A DNA stretch of 64,000 nt from Henricia sp. BOLD:AAB3569 (Eukaryota > Echinodermata > Asteroidea > Spinulosida > Echinasteridae): contig JBBELK010000329.1 in assembly GCA_037783545.1 (NCBI GenBank), positions 434,001 through 498,000 on the forward strand. Reading direction: 5' to 3'. The translations under genes and the position numbers were made by a program. Shown here in pieces: positions 38,200 through 48,790 of the stretch. How positions within the stretch are numbered: the first letter of the stretch is position 1; each line of letters starts with the position of its first letter. The notes beneath the pieces were generated by a model. The model worked only from the letters and a program-made list of their open reading frames with translations, was not told where the DNA came from and did no database searches.

Positions 38200-38622
38200 C
38201 AGTTCAGTCCCGTTAAAAATACAATGGGACTTAATGGGACTCAACTGGAATATGTTGGTTACTATAGCTTCCGAATTGGTCACATTGAATCAACTGTGTC
38301 CCGTTAACTCCAGTTAGGTACAGTTTAGTCCCTTAAAAAATACAATGGGACTCAACTGGAATATGTTGGTTATACTTCCGAATTGGTCCCATTGAATCAA
38401 CGGGATCCCGTTGGGTCCCGTTAACTCCAGTAGGTCCAAATCAGTCCCGTTAAAAATACAATGGGACTTAATGGGACTCAACTGGAATATGTTGGTTACT
38501 TCCAAATTGGTCCCATTGAATCAATGGGATCCCGTTGTGTCCTGTAGTGTTAGGTCCAGTTCAGTCCCGTTAAAAAATCCAATGGGACTCAATGGGACTC
38601 AACTGGAATTTTCTCCTGGGAC
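38200..38622. repeat. About 120-bp minisatellite, four copies
   Basis: Units start near 38201, 38322, 38436 and 38558 with AGTCCCGTTAAAAATACAAT. Each carries AATGGGACT words and their complement AGTCCCATT-like GGTCCCATTGAATCAA, so units can fold. Copies differ by short insertions. Confidence 0.85.
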
Positions 38623-39640
38623 TTGGCGAGGAAGAAAGTTATTTTATAAAACGGATGTTACTTAATAAAGTTGGGTTTTTCTTATTTTTATTGCTGACTT
38701 TATATTAGAGAGAAAAATGAAAAACTAGACGTGTTCGTCAACCGGCAACGGGCCAAATCAAAAAACGGGGTAATGACGTCATAATGATATGCATTGACCC
38801 CGCTACGTCACAGCGAGGAGACAGTCACTATTTTGCAAAGCAAGTTGCATGCTTTCCGCATAGTAGAAACCACCAGTCGTTATTTTTCTGTGAAAGTTTT
38901 CAAAGTTGTTGGTGTATTTTCTCGGTGGTTGTAACACTGAATTCAATTTTGATATCAATAAAATGCCAGCTTCGTACGTGCCTTGTTGGTTGGAACACTT
39001 GCAACTCTGTGTAAAATCCGCGGTTCCGTGCGTGCATGCCTACAACGTGTACGTGTTTGCTGCGAGGAGCTAGGTACACGACCACAGTCAGAAAAGCAGC
39101 TCTGTGCGTCTCCTCGCTATGACGCCACACACATAGCTCGAGTTGATTGACGTGACCTTTCGTTTTCAGTTTCGCGTGAAAAGAGTCTAGGTCAAAAGAC
39201 TAAATTTTCTGACTTTTTCAGGATGAAATCCTGAATAAAATGTAATAATGCCATGCAATAATTGTGCAAACTAGCGATGCAGAGATTTCGTCCAAACTAG
39301 CGATGCAGAGATTTCGTCCCTACTTTTCACCCATAATGCACCGCGGTAAACATTGCGTGACGTCATTATGTCATAGGTCTATTCTTCCATATCTGTACCG
39401 AAAGGTACAAGTATACGGTCTTTCGACAACGTTCGACCGTCGTCAAACACATTTCGTTTAATTTGTGTTTCATCTCATATTTATTTCCTCATTTCATTGA
39501 ATGATGCAATTTTTACAAAAGTAATTTTATTTATTTATTTGTTTCCATTTGGAAAATACATGTGGTTATTGAATGTCAAAGCGCTCCACTGGACAAGCCT
39601 GCAACGGTTAACCTAGTCTTGATGCAAGACCGAATTTACC
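38623..39640. other. Non-coding, mixed repeats
   Basis: GCTACGTCACAGCGAGGAGAC at 38811 is mirrored by GTCTCCTCGCTATGACGCC at 39107, possibly the ends of a 300-bp MITE. A 26-bp direct duplication AAACTAGCGATGCAGAGATT + TCGTCC is at 39268-39319. No gene. Confidence 0.45.
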
Positions 39641-39678
39641 GTTGTAGTTCGCGATCCCCGCGCTCACTGTTTATTTCA

Positions 39679-39940
39679 GCCGCTAGAGGGCGTACCTACA
39701 CTCGCGAAGTGAACTCGAAAACTGTCTTTTCGACTGTATTTCAGGTGCGCCCTCTGGCGGCCAATGGTGAATAGTCTATGTACATCGTGTATTGCGCGCA
39801 AAAAGGCAGTCTTGCCGAAAGACTAGCGCTAGACTAAATATTCCCCTGTACAGCAAAAATACCTGCAGACGGCTAGACTGTAACGACCTCGTCGATTGTA
39901 CCATCCGCCTCTGTAATAGGGCGCCCTCTGTTGACGGTTG
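39679..39940. promoter_or_regulatory. Cluster of three CTCF-like motifs
   Basis: CCGCTAGAGGGCG at about 39681 (+); the complement of GCGCCCTCTGGCGG at about 39748 (-); the complement of GGCGCCCTCTGTTGA at about 39920 (-). All match the core (C)C-X-X-(C/T)AGAGGGCG(C) of the CTCF site with at most small deviations. Binding is inferred only. Confidence 0.4.
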
Positions 39941-40375
39941 CGGTACCGAAACTCAGTAAATGGGCGTGACCCTCTTCTGCGATGGGGTGTCTCTAGCCCT
40001 TGCACTTTGGAACTAATCTTGTTCGTTTCCTGAATGGATTTACAGGATTGTATTAAATCATCACCAAAAAGTAATGTTGTGCATGGTACCTGTGATGAGC
40101 ATAGCGGTGCATATTTAGGGCTCAAGTCAGGCCGTACGCAATCACGCCTTCGCAGGTTCAACTGCGTGTTACCGTAGCCCATAATGGCTATGTCGTCTAT
40201 TAATGTTTCATGAGCCCTGCCGTGTCAATGCTGTTCTGGGCTTTTGAATTCCGGGCTTGTAACAATTGGTCCGTGACCTTTGTTACGGCAATGGAAGCAT
40301 TTACAAAGGAGCTTTGGATTTTTTTGGAATTTAACATCCCTTGCTCTGAAGGTTGCTGGCTTCAAGAAAGCCCAT

Positions 40376-40914
40376 GGGCGGATTGCAATATGCGGTCTAA
40401 GACCGGTCTAAAGGCTTAGCCGGCCGGTTAACGCGGCGTCCACTAAGACCGGTCTATAATTAGCCCGCTTGCAATATCGTTGTCTTAAAGTTAGACCAGT
40501 CTTAAAATTTAAGCCCGCGGCGAGCAGGCTATAAATTTTAGACACCGCGCGCGCTACATCTCCTAATCTTGCATGAAAAATACGAACAAACTGCACGTTT
40601 GTGCCCATTAGAGCCTTTATAGTGCTATTTGATTACTTTTGCGGTCAGTTTCTCTGCAAAAACTGCACTACACACGCGTCATCAAGTGGCTTCGTGAGGA
40701 CGTTTGTTTGGCTTGAAATCACGCAAGGATAGCCGGCTGCGTCACTTTCCGTTAAGATGCGTGTGTTTTCGGCTGGCACAGCCGTACTTCAGTTAGACTG
40801 GTTTATTGCAATGGGCTAAAGAAGTGTCTAAGCTGAGACCGGCTAAGTCGGATAGTCGGCTATAAAACATCGGTCTTAGACCAGTGGCTAAGTCGATTTT
40901 ATTGCAATCCGCCC
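40376..40914. mobile_element. MITE with GGGCGGATTGCAATA termini
   Basis: Left GGGCGGATTGCAATATGCGG; right, inverted, GGGGCGGATTGCAATAAAAT. The inside repeats GGTCTAAGACCGGTCT and its complement many times. Non-coding, about 540 bp. Confidence 0.8.
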
Positions 40915-40994
40915 CATATCTCAGGATTTACCTTTGTCAGGCTATAAGATTGGCACAATTTGACGGTCTGTCATATAGGCCTTTATTTTTTCAG

Positions 40995-42120
40995 TGGCAA
41001 CCTATGGATCATGGTGGTCGGAGACTATTGTTCCAAGTGGGTTAAGGCTTACGCTCTGCCTGATGCTAAGGCTGAGACGGTGGCAAACAAGTTTGTCAAT
41101 GAGTTTGTCTGTCGGTTTGGCATGCCGTTATAATTGCATTCAGATCAGGGGACAAACTTTGAGTCAGCGGTGTTTGCCGAGACGTGTCGTCTCTTGGGCA
41201 TCTCCAAGACGAGGACGACCGCCTATAACCCAAAGTCCGATGGGATGGTGGAACGTTTCAACAAGACTCTGATCAACATGGTGGCCATGATGATCGAGCC
41301 CAAGAGGAACCAGCGTGACTGGGACGAGTGCTTGCCGTACGCATGTTTTGCGTATCGGAGCACGCCCCAAGAGTCAACTGGCGAGTCTCCAAACATGATG
41401 ATGCTCGGAAGGGAGCCGAGGATGCCAGTTGATTTGCTGGTTGGCAGTCCTACAGTGGAGGACTCCGAGAAGACAGATTTTGCGCTGAAGTTAAGGCAAA
41501 ATCTGGAAGAGGCTCATGCGAGAGCCAGAGAGTGTCTCCAGCGTGAGGCTAGACACCAGAGACGGAATTACGACCGCAAGGTGCATAGAAAAGGGCTGGA
41601 CGAAGGTCAGTTTGTCTGGTTGTACAACAGGACCAGGAGGAAGGGGAAGTCTCCAAAATTGGAGCTACGCTGGGTTGGCCCCTACATAGTGGTCAAGACG
41701 CATTCGGATGTGACATACCGAATTCAGTTAAAGCCTGGACGCAAGGTTTATGTTGTACATGGCGACCGACTAAAGCCATACACTGGCAGACCTTTGAAGG
41801 CCTGGACATACTGCCCGCAGGCAGTAGACATGCCGTTGGTGGAGGAACCCACACTAGGGGTTCCGGGGGAACCAAACTTGGAGGTTCCACAGGTCGTTTC
41901 TGAGGGAGAGGAACCAGTTAGCAAAGAGCTAGGACTTCATCAGGAGGATCCGGATAGGATCGAAGTTCACAGTTCTACCCAGAAAAGGTACCCTCCGAGG
42001 GAAACGTCGCCTTCCCATCAGATACAGGGATTAGGCACAGAATTGACTAAAACTAATGGAGAGTTTTTGTTTGGTTTTCTATGCAGATTGACGTGTGAAC
42101 ATGGGCGTCCAATGTTATAG
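40995..42120 (+). pseudogene. Ty3-type retroelement integrase (3' part of pol), one in-frame stop
   Basis: From 40995 the frame reads an rve integrase core: IMVVGDYCSKWVKAYALPDA with the first catalytic Asp, LHSDQGTNFE with the second, and NPKSDGMVERFNKTL with the Glu. Next come the GPY-type C-terminal domain (RWVGPYIVVKTHSDVTYRIQ) and a polar tail. A TAA at 41131-41133, just before LHSDQG, breaks the frame. Protease, RT and RNase H are absent upstream: the copy starts abruptly after TTTTTTCAG. The remaining 328 codons after the stop are open. The last 26 bases overlap the next frame. Confidence 0.9.
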
Positions 42121-42835
42121 ATGCCAGGCGAGTTTCACGACGAAACAGGGGCTTTGGCGCCACAGCAAGTTTGTCCATGGCCCGCCCTTGTACCTATGCT
42201 GCGGACACTGCAGCTATCGGGACAAAAGGCGCGATAATTTGAGACGACACTATCGTACCTGCCATCCACAACACGTGCGAGAGTGCGACGGCCTCCGAGA
42301 GGTTGAAGTGGAGCAAAGGGGAGGCATAATGATGCCCCGCCCATTTGATCCAACCGAGGTGATGTACGTGGCCGGGGAGCCACCGAATAAAGCGTCGGCG
42401 ACGGAAAGTAGGGATCTCATCGTGGAGGATGAATCTACTTCGCTTCCGAGTAAGTCTTCGGCAATGGAGACTCAGGGTGCAGAAACACCAGGTTATACGC
42501 CGGGTGGTCCAGCCACCATAAGCCTGTCGCCTACACCTATTTCACCGTTGCTGGCGAGAGCATCTCCAATTACGCGGCCGTCCGGAAAGCCGAAGGCCGT
42601 GATGGAGCTCCTAAAGAGGGCATCAGAGGACCAGGCCCAACTGCAGTCACCGAGGTCTATTCCACCACTCAGCCCGGGAACGGCACCCACCAGTCCAGAT
42701 GAAGACACTGAGAGCGACGGAGAGAAACCTCCAAATAAGCGAATGAGGATGACCGCCGTAGAAGAGATTCTTCACCGCAAGTTCACTTACATGGGAAAGT
42801 TGATCCGGGAGGAGGACATCCATCGAACTGTGTGA
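42095..42835 (+). CDS. C2H2 zinc-finger protein frame downstream of and overlapping pol
   Basis: Intact 246-codon frame in +1 relative to pol, starting at ATG 42095 (or 42101) inside the end of pol. Two fingers: CYRCQASFTTKQGLWRHSKF (C-X2-C-X12-H) and CGHCSYRDKRRDNLRRHYRT (C-X2-C-X12-H-X4-H). A Ser/Pro-rich low-complexity middle follows, then a charged C-terminus (NKRMRMTAVEEILHRKFTYM). The position between pol and the LTR suggests an accessory protein of the retroelement. Nucleic-acid binding is inferred from the fingers; a host-derived capture cannot be excluded. Confidence 0.65.
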   Translation: MNMGVQCYRCQASFTTKQGLWRHSKFVHGPPLYLCCGHCSYRDKRRDNLRRHYRTCHPQHVRECDGLREVEVEQRGGIMMPRPFDPTEVMYVAGEPPNKASATESRDLIVEDESTSLPSKSSAMETQGAETPGYTPGGPATISLSPTPISPLLARASPITRPSGKPKAVMELLKRASEDQAQLQSPRSIPPLSPGTAPTSPDEDTESDGEKPPNKRMRMTAVEEILHRKFTYMGKLIREEDIHRTV

Positions 42836-44655
42836 GTATGTCACCAAGCCTTGAAATGTCGCATAGCTTAGGTGTCGTTTGTTTTTGGCTTAAAATAAAA
42901 AGAAAGTCAGCTGTTTGTTTTTTTTAGAAAGTTATATAACTTGCATGTTTTTAGAGTTCTTAACGTCTTTCAGACAAAGAGAATAACCTGTCTATATGTA
43001 CTTATGAGCAATTACGCTTAACGTTATCACGCTGCGCTATGGGGGTTATGAACCTCAGAGATTCTTTTATATTAGATGAGTGCATTTTAACACCCTGTGA
43101 GGTTAAGTGAACCTCATGGTTTAATATCATTATAATCTGCAGGTAAATTATATTGAGTGAGGTTAAAGTAAACCTCACGGGGTTTTTGTTTATACTATAT
43201 GTAAAATAATGAATGATTTTCTTGATCTTGCCAATGATTTAGTGCTTATGCAAAACTTTAAAGAATCTGAAAGAGTCGTTTATTTTGTTTAAGTCCCATA
43301 CCTCCCAGGTGAGAGGATTATTAACATGTGTAAGGTCCATTATCTAGGTTTATTTTATTCGTGAGGGTTATTCAAAGAATTATAGTCGCAGTAAGCCTCA
43401 TAACTACATTTTTGTCAAAGTTAACGTTCAAATCCGGGACGGATTGAGCTTAGCTTGGGCCTGTGTAACGAAACTGGGAGGGACTTGGGTAAGTCTAGGT
43501 CATGCATTATGTATAGCGCATGGCGACCAATCAGGCACACGCATTACCCTAGGTCTGGGCGTTTGCGATGCGACTGGGGGAGTTGGAAGTGTAGTATGAT
43601 AGAAGATGGAATTGCGATTTCCTGCTCCGTGGTTATTAGCGATAGACCTCATACTGCACCGCGCGTGGTACAACTGCAGCGTAGCCGTTGAACGCAACGA
43701 ATGCCAAGTAGGACAACTTCAGGAAGATAACTGAAGCTCGGTGAGTGAACCGTTCTAACTTATAGCGAGTGGTGTTTGCCCGTTTTGTTAAAAGGAGATA
43801 AGGACTTGGGGAACTGCGCGAATTCTTGTATGGGAATGGTTTAGGGGCTGTGTGAGACGATAGCACTATTGACCGGTGTATGTTGCTCGCTGGCGAGCGG
43901 CGTTAGATTAATAGTCTTTGTCTCAGTGCTTTTAGTCCCTGAAGAGTCCGCCATTTTCTGTAGTAGTCCCGTGAGGATCACGGTAATCCTCAGTTGGCTC
44001 CTTGTGGTAGAAGTAGGTAACCAACCAGGTTTACTTAGTGCATGCTAACACCCTGCGAGGATTACAACCGGGTAATCATTTACTCTCAGCGCGAGATAAT
44101 TTGAGCGAGGGTTACCCCTCAGACTGTTATAGAGGGTTTTCAAGGTACTGGCGCGTGTGAGGTTTATAGTCCAGGTTTTGCTGTTGAGGCCGTCGCTAGC
44201 GAGGTTTATACAGAATATATAATCAAGATTGTGTATATTTAACTGATTTTAGCAGTGATTATTTATTAAACCTTTTTCATTGTTGTTTATTGCATGGTCC
44301 TGTGAGGTTCATTGCATTATCCTGCGAGGCTCATTGAATTTTCCCTTAAGGTTCTGTGAGGTTGATCATTGTTCAGCCTACCGAATAAATTAGCTCTCTT
44401 TCGCAAAGTGGTGGTATATTTCCACCAAATGAACAGCCCCTAGGTTAGGTCCACTGTTCCGTAGATTATCCCGTCTTGTGCATGGATAACCGCTCATACT
44501 TGTGCAAGGTTAATAAATATATTTGTGAGTTACACTATGAACATCTAACAATGGAAATTGGGCACACACCATTGTTACTAACAATGGGGTTACAATGAAC
44601 ATGTACATGTTTTTGCTCATAGTGTTAGAGACTAAACCAACCGCACACCTGGCGC
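42836..44655 (+). mobile_element. Probable 3' untranslated region and LTR of the Ty3-type element
   Basis: Non-coding 1.8 kb that follows the retroelement frames. It is dotted with GTGAGGTT/GCGAGGTT words and their complements. The 3' border is placed near GGCGCGCCACA (about 44650-44662), because an unrelated inverted repeat starts directly after. No second LTR is in the window, so LTR identity is inferred from position only. Confidence 0.4.
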
Positions 44656-45578
44656 GCCACAATTAGGCCATGGGCCAAAATATGTAAGAGGCCTAGAAAT
44701 CGAGTTTCGTCTTTACTTTTTAGGGGCAACTTTATTTTTCGGATATAAGTAGTTTGGGACATGCTGAATAATATTTCACTTGTTCACATTTGAACTATCT
44801 GCTCGTAAATTAGAAATAAAGGTCAGAAAAATCGGCGATTTTGGTCGCTTTCTTGTACGGTTTTTCTCAACCTCGATCTATCTATCCATTGCAAAATGCA
44901 GTATCGTCGCGGTAATCTGGACACGAGTTAGGATTACAATAGACTGGTTCCCACTCCACCCTACCTGGCCGTGCCAAACGTGCGTTCGTCATTCGATTGA
45001 CAATTAAAAGGGGATTAGACCTATAACCCACTCGGTTGGCAGACATTTCGTGACTAACCATAAAGAGAAGTTGATTAATGCCATTTAGCGGGAATTAGTT
45101 GAGAAGAATAACGAATTCGCTCAGGAAATCGAACTGTGCTTGGTTTAAGCACTCCCTCGGAGGCTGTGCTCGCGCTGCCTATATATCGTTTTCAGTCTAT
45201 TATATTCTGCCCCCGGTTTGGTGATTGTTGGAGCTATACCAAAATAACACTGTTCCAGATGTCATGTTTAATGTATTTGACAGTTTGTGATCTCATTTTG
45301 TACCACGTAAAGTTCAATAAAATAATTTTAAGCATATAGGCCTAAGACTAAACAAGAAAAAGGGTGTTCGCAACATGAAAACGTATACTGTCCTTTTCAG
45401 TGTATACACATTAAAGTGTCATTAGAGTGCTTGAATGAAGAAACCTTTTTGCTCTTATTATGCTTAAAAATGTTGAATTTAGACTAATTCACACAAAAAA
45501 CGGATTTTGCCCTTGAGAGCGCCCCCATACACGCAAAATAATTTTGTAATGTGTCATTAAGTTATAGACTTGGACGTT

Positions 45579-45689
45579 CGTCAGCATTGCGCGCTCGCCA
45601 AATTCGTGCCACGAATTACGCAGCTCCATAGAAAAGGTATGGAACTGCGTATTTCGTGGGATGAACTTGGCGCCCGCGCATTACTGACG
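45579..45689. mobile_element. Hairpin MITE
   Basis: A 111-bp near-palindrome. CGTCAGCATTGCGCGCTCGC on the left is mirrored by GCGCCCGCGCATTACTGACG on the right. The stem closes around an AGAAAAGG loop. Confidence 0.85.
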
Positions 45690-45924
45690 AGCCTGCTGTG
45701 CCTTTAAAAAAGAATTACACCGTGGATTTTTTCACTATGGTAAAGTGTTTGTATTTATAAACACGTACACGTGCAGTTGAACTTATAAACTAAACATGGG
45801 CCGGGGTGCGTGTTTTTTTTTTACACCGCAGCCAGGGGTACACCCCAATTGTTCAACCCGAATAGAGTCTAAGTTTCCAATGACTGATACTTCTCAAGTG
45901 ACAATCTTGGAAATAGTCACAACT

Positions 45925-46065
45925 CTTACTCTCACTATTAGAGAAAAAGAAGAAACCGAGAAACTTCGAAAAATCCCAAACATGACTGAGATTCGAACCA
46001 GGGACCTTATGATTACAAGTCGAGCTCTCTTCTAACCAGACCAAGAAGCTGGTTGCAAACCGACC
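45925..46065 (-). mobile_element. tRNA-like SINE remnant
   Basis: On the minus strand: GGTCTGGTTAGAAGAGAGCT (degraded A box), then CCTGGTTCGAATC (B box), spaced as in a tRNA. No acceptor-stem pairing, so not a gene. Confidence 0.5.
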
Positions 46066-46095
46066 GCATTCAAAACCCTAAATTCTTTAAAATAA

Positions 46096-46127
46096 CTAAC
46101 CCTAAACCCTAACCCTGAACCCTAACC
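46096..46127. repeat. Interstitial telomere-like repeats
   Basis: About five degenerate copies of CCCTAA (CCCTAAACCCTAACCCTGAA and following). TTAGGG is the telomere unit of most animals; here it is a short internal tract inside the fold-back element. Confidence 0.8.
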
Positions 46128-46740
46128 TATAGTCTCCTCTCAAGACGCTAAAAGGGTACAAAACCCATTGTTTTCCCCTCGCAGTGGTGTAAAAAAAAAT
46201 TACGCGGCCGGGGTGGGGTGTTTCGGAGGGTGTTTCGGGCCGCGTTCCCCCAGCAAAAATTCAGTGCCTCTCCAGATTCCCGCTAGAAAAAAATAAAGGA
46301 AGTGCTATAAAATGGCAAGGAAAAATGCATGATAGGCCCCTAGCCGTACATGTAATTTAACTTTAAAACGTGTTCCCGCGTCCCCCTTCACTAGCAATGC
46401 CCTCGTTCCCCATTTACAAAACAAAGGTATTAATGGCAAAATGTCACTATTTTGACAAAAAAATGGGCAAACAAATCTCCAAATACCGTAAGTATTGTTT
46501 CTCCTGTGTTAACCTATTGGGCCTACAACTTACAAGCAGCGAACATAAGATTCGGATTCAACATTATTGAAACTGTGCACCATTTTATGTCAACTCTGCA
46601 AATCCTGAATCCTCCCAGTCCAACTAGCACAGGGTAATTTTGCATTAATAATGTAAACAATTACGTGCAATGTGGACCAGCGGTTTCGGATTCACGGCAT
46701 AGTATAAAGATCACTTAAATAGTTAAGACGATCGAATTCG

Positions 46741-46815
46741 ATACAAATAGCTCAATTGGTAGGGCATCTGCACGTTGATCAGAAGGTCCGCAGTTCGAAT
46801 CCTGGAGGAGTCAAG
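46741..46815 (+). mobile_element. tRNA-like sequence (SINE head or decayed tRNA)
   Basis: ATAGCTCAATTGGTAGGGCA (A box, D arm pairs) and GCAGTTCGAATCCTGG (B box) are well spaced. The acceptor stem, anticodon loop (C at position 33) and T stem do not pair properly, so not a working tRNA gene. Confidence 0.55.
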
Positions 46816-47479
46816 TTGCTTTTTACTGCATCCAGATTTCCAAAATTCATGGACATTTGTCAACATTTGTATCAAATTTATTCAACCCGGTGCGGCGGTT
46901 CCTGGATTATAATCCTTAAAAATAATCACTTATTCAAGTTAAGCCGAAGGCGAAGTTCAATATTTCTAGGCCTCTTACAAATTTTGGCCCAACCCCTACA
47001 TGTATATTGCGATTGCAGTCACAGAATTATTCATTGCTAATGGGGATAGACCTACTGACTGCAAATGGGTTCATTTTTCATTCTCAATTATGTCAATACA
47101 CGTTGGTACGGCCAGGGTACTGAGCTTTATTGGGCCACGGTGGATCGGGATCCAGTCTATTGTAATCCTAACTCGTGTCCAGATTAACGCGACGACACTG
47201 CATTTTGCAGTGGCAGCGATAGCTCGAGGTTGAGAAAAACCGCGCGAGAAAGCGGCTTAAAGAGTCGATTTTTCTTACCTTTATTTCTAAGTTACGTGCA
47301 AATGGTTCAAATGTGAACAAGTGAAATATTATTCAGCATGTCTCAAACTACTTATATCCGAAAAATGAAGTTGCCCCTAAAAAGTAAAGACGAAACTGCA
47401 AGATACGGGCCTTTGGCCCATGGCCTAAATATGTACAAATGGAAAAGTGCTCATCTGAATCTTGAAGACTGAGTACAAT

Positions 47480-47815
47480 GGCTCATATTCAGATCCCCCT
47501 AGAAGAAAATACCGCGCCGTATGTGCGCGCGGTCGGTATTGCACTGTGTGGACAGGGAACTAGTTTATGCGCCGGCTGGGTGCTGTTTGTAAGACCGTCT
47601 TTAGTCTTTGTGAAAGACGGTCTAACGTTGCTTGGTTTGTGGACAGGGAACTAGTTTATGCGCCGTATGTGCGCGCGGTCGGTATTGCACCGTGTAGACA
47701 GGGAACTAGTTTATGCGCATAAACTAGTACCCTGTCCACACGGTGCAATGTCGACCGCGCGCACGTACACGAACCAAGCAACGTTAGACAGTCTTTCACA
47801 AAGACTATGCTCTAT
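47480..47815. repeat. Head-to-head element termini forming a long palindrome
   Basis: A near-perfect palindrome centred at 47716/47717 (TTATGCGCATAA). Arms of about 55 bp pair directly and, after a 26-base insert in the left arm, up to about 110 bp. Each arm contains GGACAGGG(A/T)ACTAGTTTATG read outward. The same CCCTGTCCACACGG end starts the element copy at 53043. Confidence 0.8.
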
Positions 47816-48790
47816 GCTGTAATTCACTGTCTATCATCCAACTGCAAACCACCGTTCACTTCCTCTCCATTTTCTATGCACAACTACCAATAAAGCCTGG
47901 TTTTAGCAAACCAGTGCACTTGTGTCTTTTGCCTTTGCCCAAAAGATCTTTAAATATTTTGTCACTTGAGTCCCAAACTACTTATATAATTTTTATTGAT
48001 TTGCCTTTTCTGAAGTTTGTTTTCCGAGGAAGTGCTGGATATTGGCTTTGAAATCATAGTGCCAAGGGCAAAGTCAAGATCAATTCTGGAGGTTGTGCAC
48101 ACTGGACCATGTCCCGCAAAGGACCTGAAACTACTCAGCAGTCAACGCTTTTACATAAGGCCCATCCAGCAAGACATACAAGAGGGGCCTTTTACACACG
48201 ACAGCATGGTCAGCTTACTACCGTGGTGTGGAATGATTAAAGGGTCTTATCACTGCTGAGCTCCTGCCATCAGGGTTACCGAGACAAGAGAGCAGACAAT
48301 ATAACAAGGAAAGTCAGCCAAGGAGGACGCAGGGTGGAGGTTACCGTAGCAGCTCCCCCACCAAGTCATTGATTACAGCAAGAACATGGGTGGTGTTGAC
48401 AGGGCAGATAAACTCTGCAGTTACTACACCTGCTCACGCAAGAGTCGTTAAGAGTTGCTCACGCAAGAGTCCTTTATCTCCTGGTCGATGTGTGCAGAGT
48501 AAATGCCTGGCTCTCCTTCTGTCGTCATCATTCCCAGGAAATGCTCATCTCACCATCATCAAAAAGATCGCACTCTCAGTTTGTGATGAACTTGGCCAAA
48601 GGGCTCATTGGAGGACACTCAAGAGGCAGAGCTCATTCTTAATCAGATACAAGAGAACCTCGGAACCTGCCAGACCACCGGCGGCAACGAATGCCATCCA
48701 AGTGGGCCAAAAGATGCAAGCGATGCCTAAAAAACTGGACGCAAGAATGCATCGGGCAACACAACCGTGACCAGACATGGATGCAAGTTC
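47730..48790 (+). pseudogene. piggyBac-type transposase remnant
   Basis: Begins with CCCTGTCC, a piggyBac-like terminus. Frames spread over three phases show piggyBac landmarks: near 48188 a stretch ending QLTTVVWND, an in-frame stop, then VLSLLSSCH (cf. W-D-K-R-x-V-x-x-LST-H); near 48366 VIDYSKNMGGVDRADKLCSY (the invariant N-MGGVD-D), then TCSRKSR. Around 48495 come VDVCRVNAWLSF, and HSQFVMNLAKGLIGG. At least one stop and several frameshifts. The upstream catalytic part is largely missing. It ends where the L2-type LINE begins. Confidence 0.8.

Larger units (their letters stand above)
44660..47430. mobile_element. Large fold-back element, about 320-bp inverted arms
   Basis: Left arm about 44671-44985; right arm about 47100-47425. 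Matching inverted blocks: GTTTCGTCTTTACTTTTTAG, CATGCTGAATAATATTTCAC, ATCTGGACACGAGTTAGGAT and TGGCCGT(G/A)CCAA. Arms differ by substitutions and short indels. The 2.1-kb centre has no transposase frame but contains the MITE at 45579-45689, telomere-like repeats and two tRNA-like pieces. A short extra copy of the arm tip lies at 46960-46992. Confidence 0.8.

Noticed and set aside
42135..42383. Minus-strand frame opposite the zinc-finger frame
   Set aside because: Antisense shadow; the plus-strand frame has two recognisable C2H2-type fingers.
46741..46815. tRNA gene
   Set aside because: A and B boxes are present, but acceptor and T stems do not pair and position 33 is not T; more likely a SINE head.
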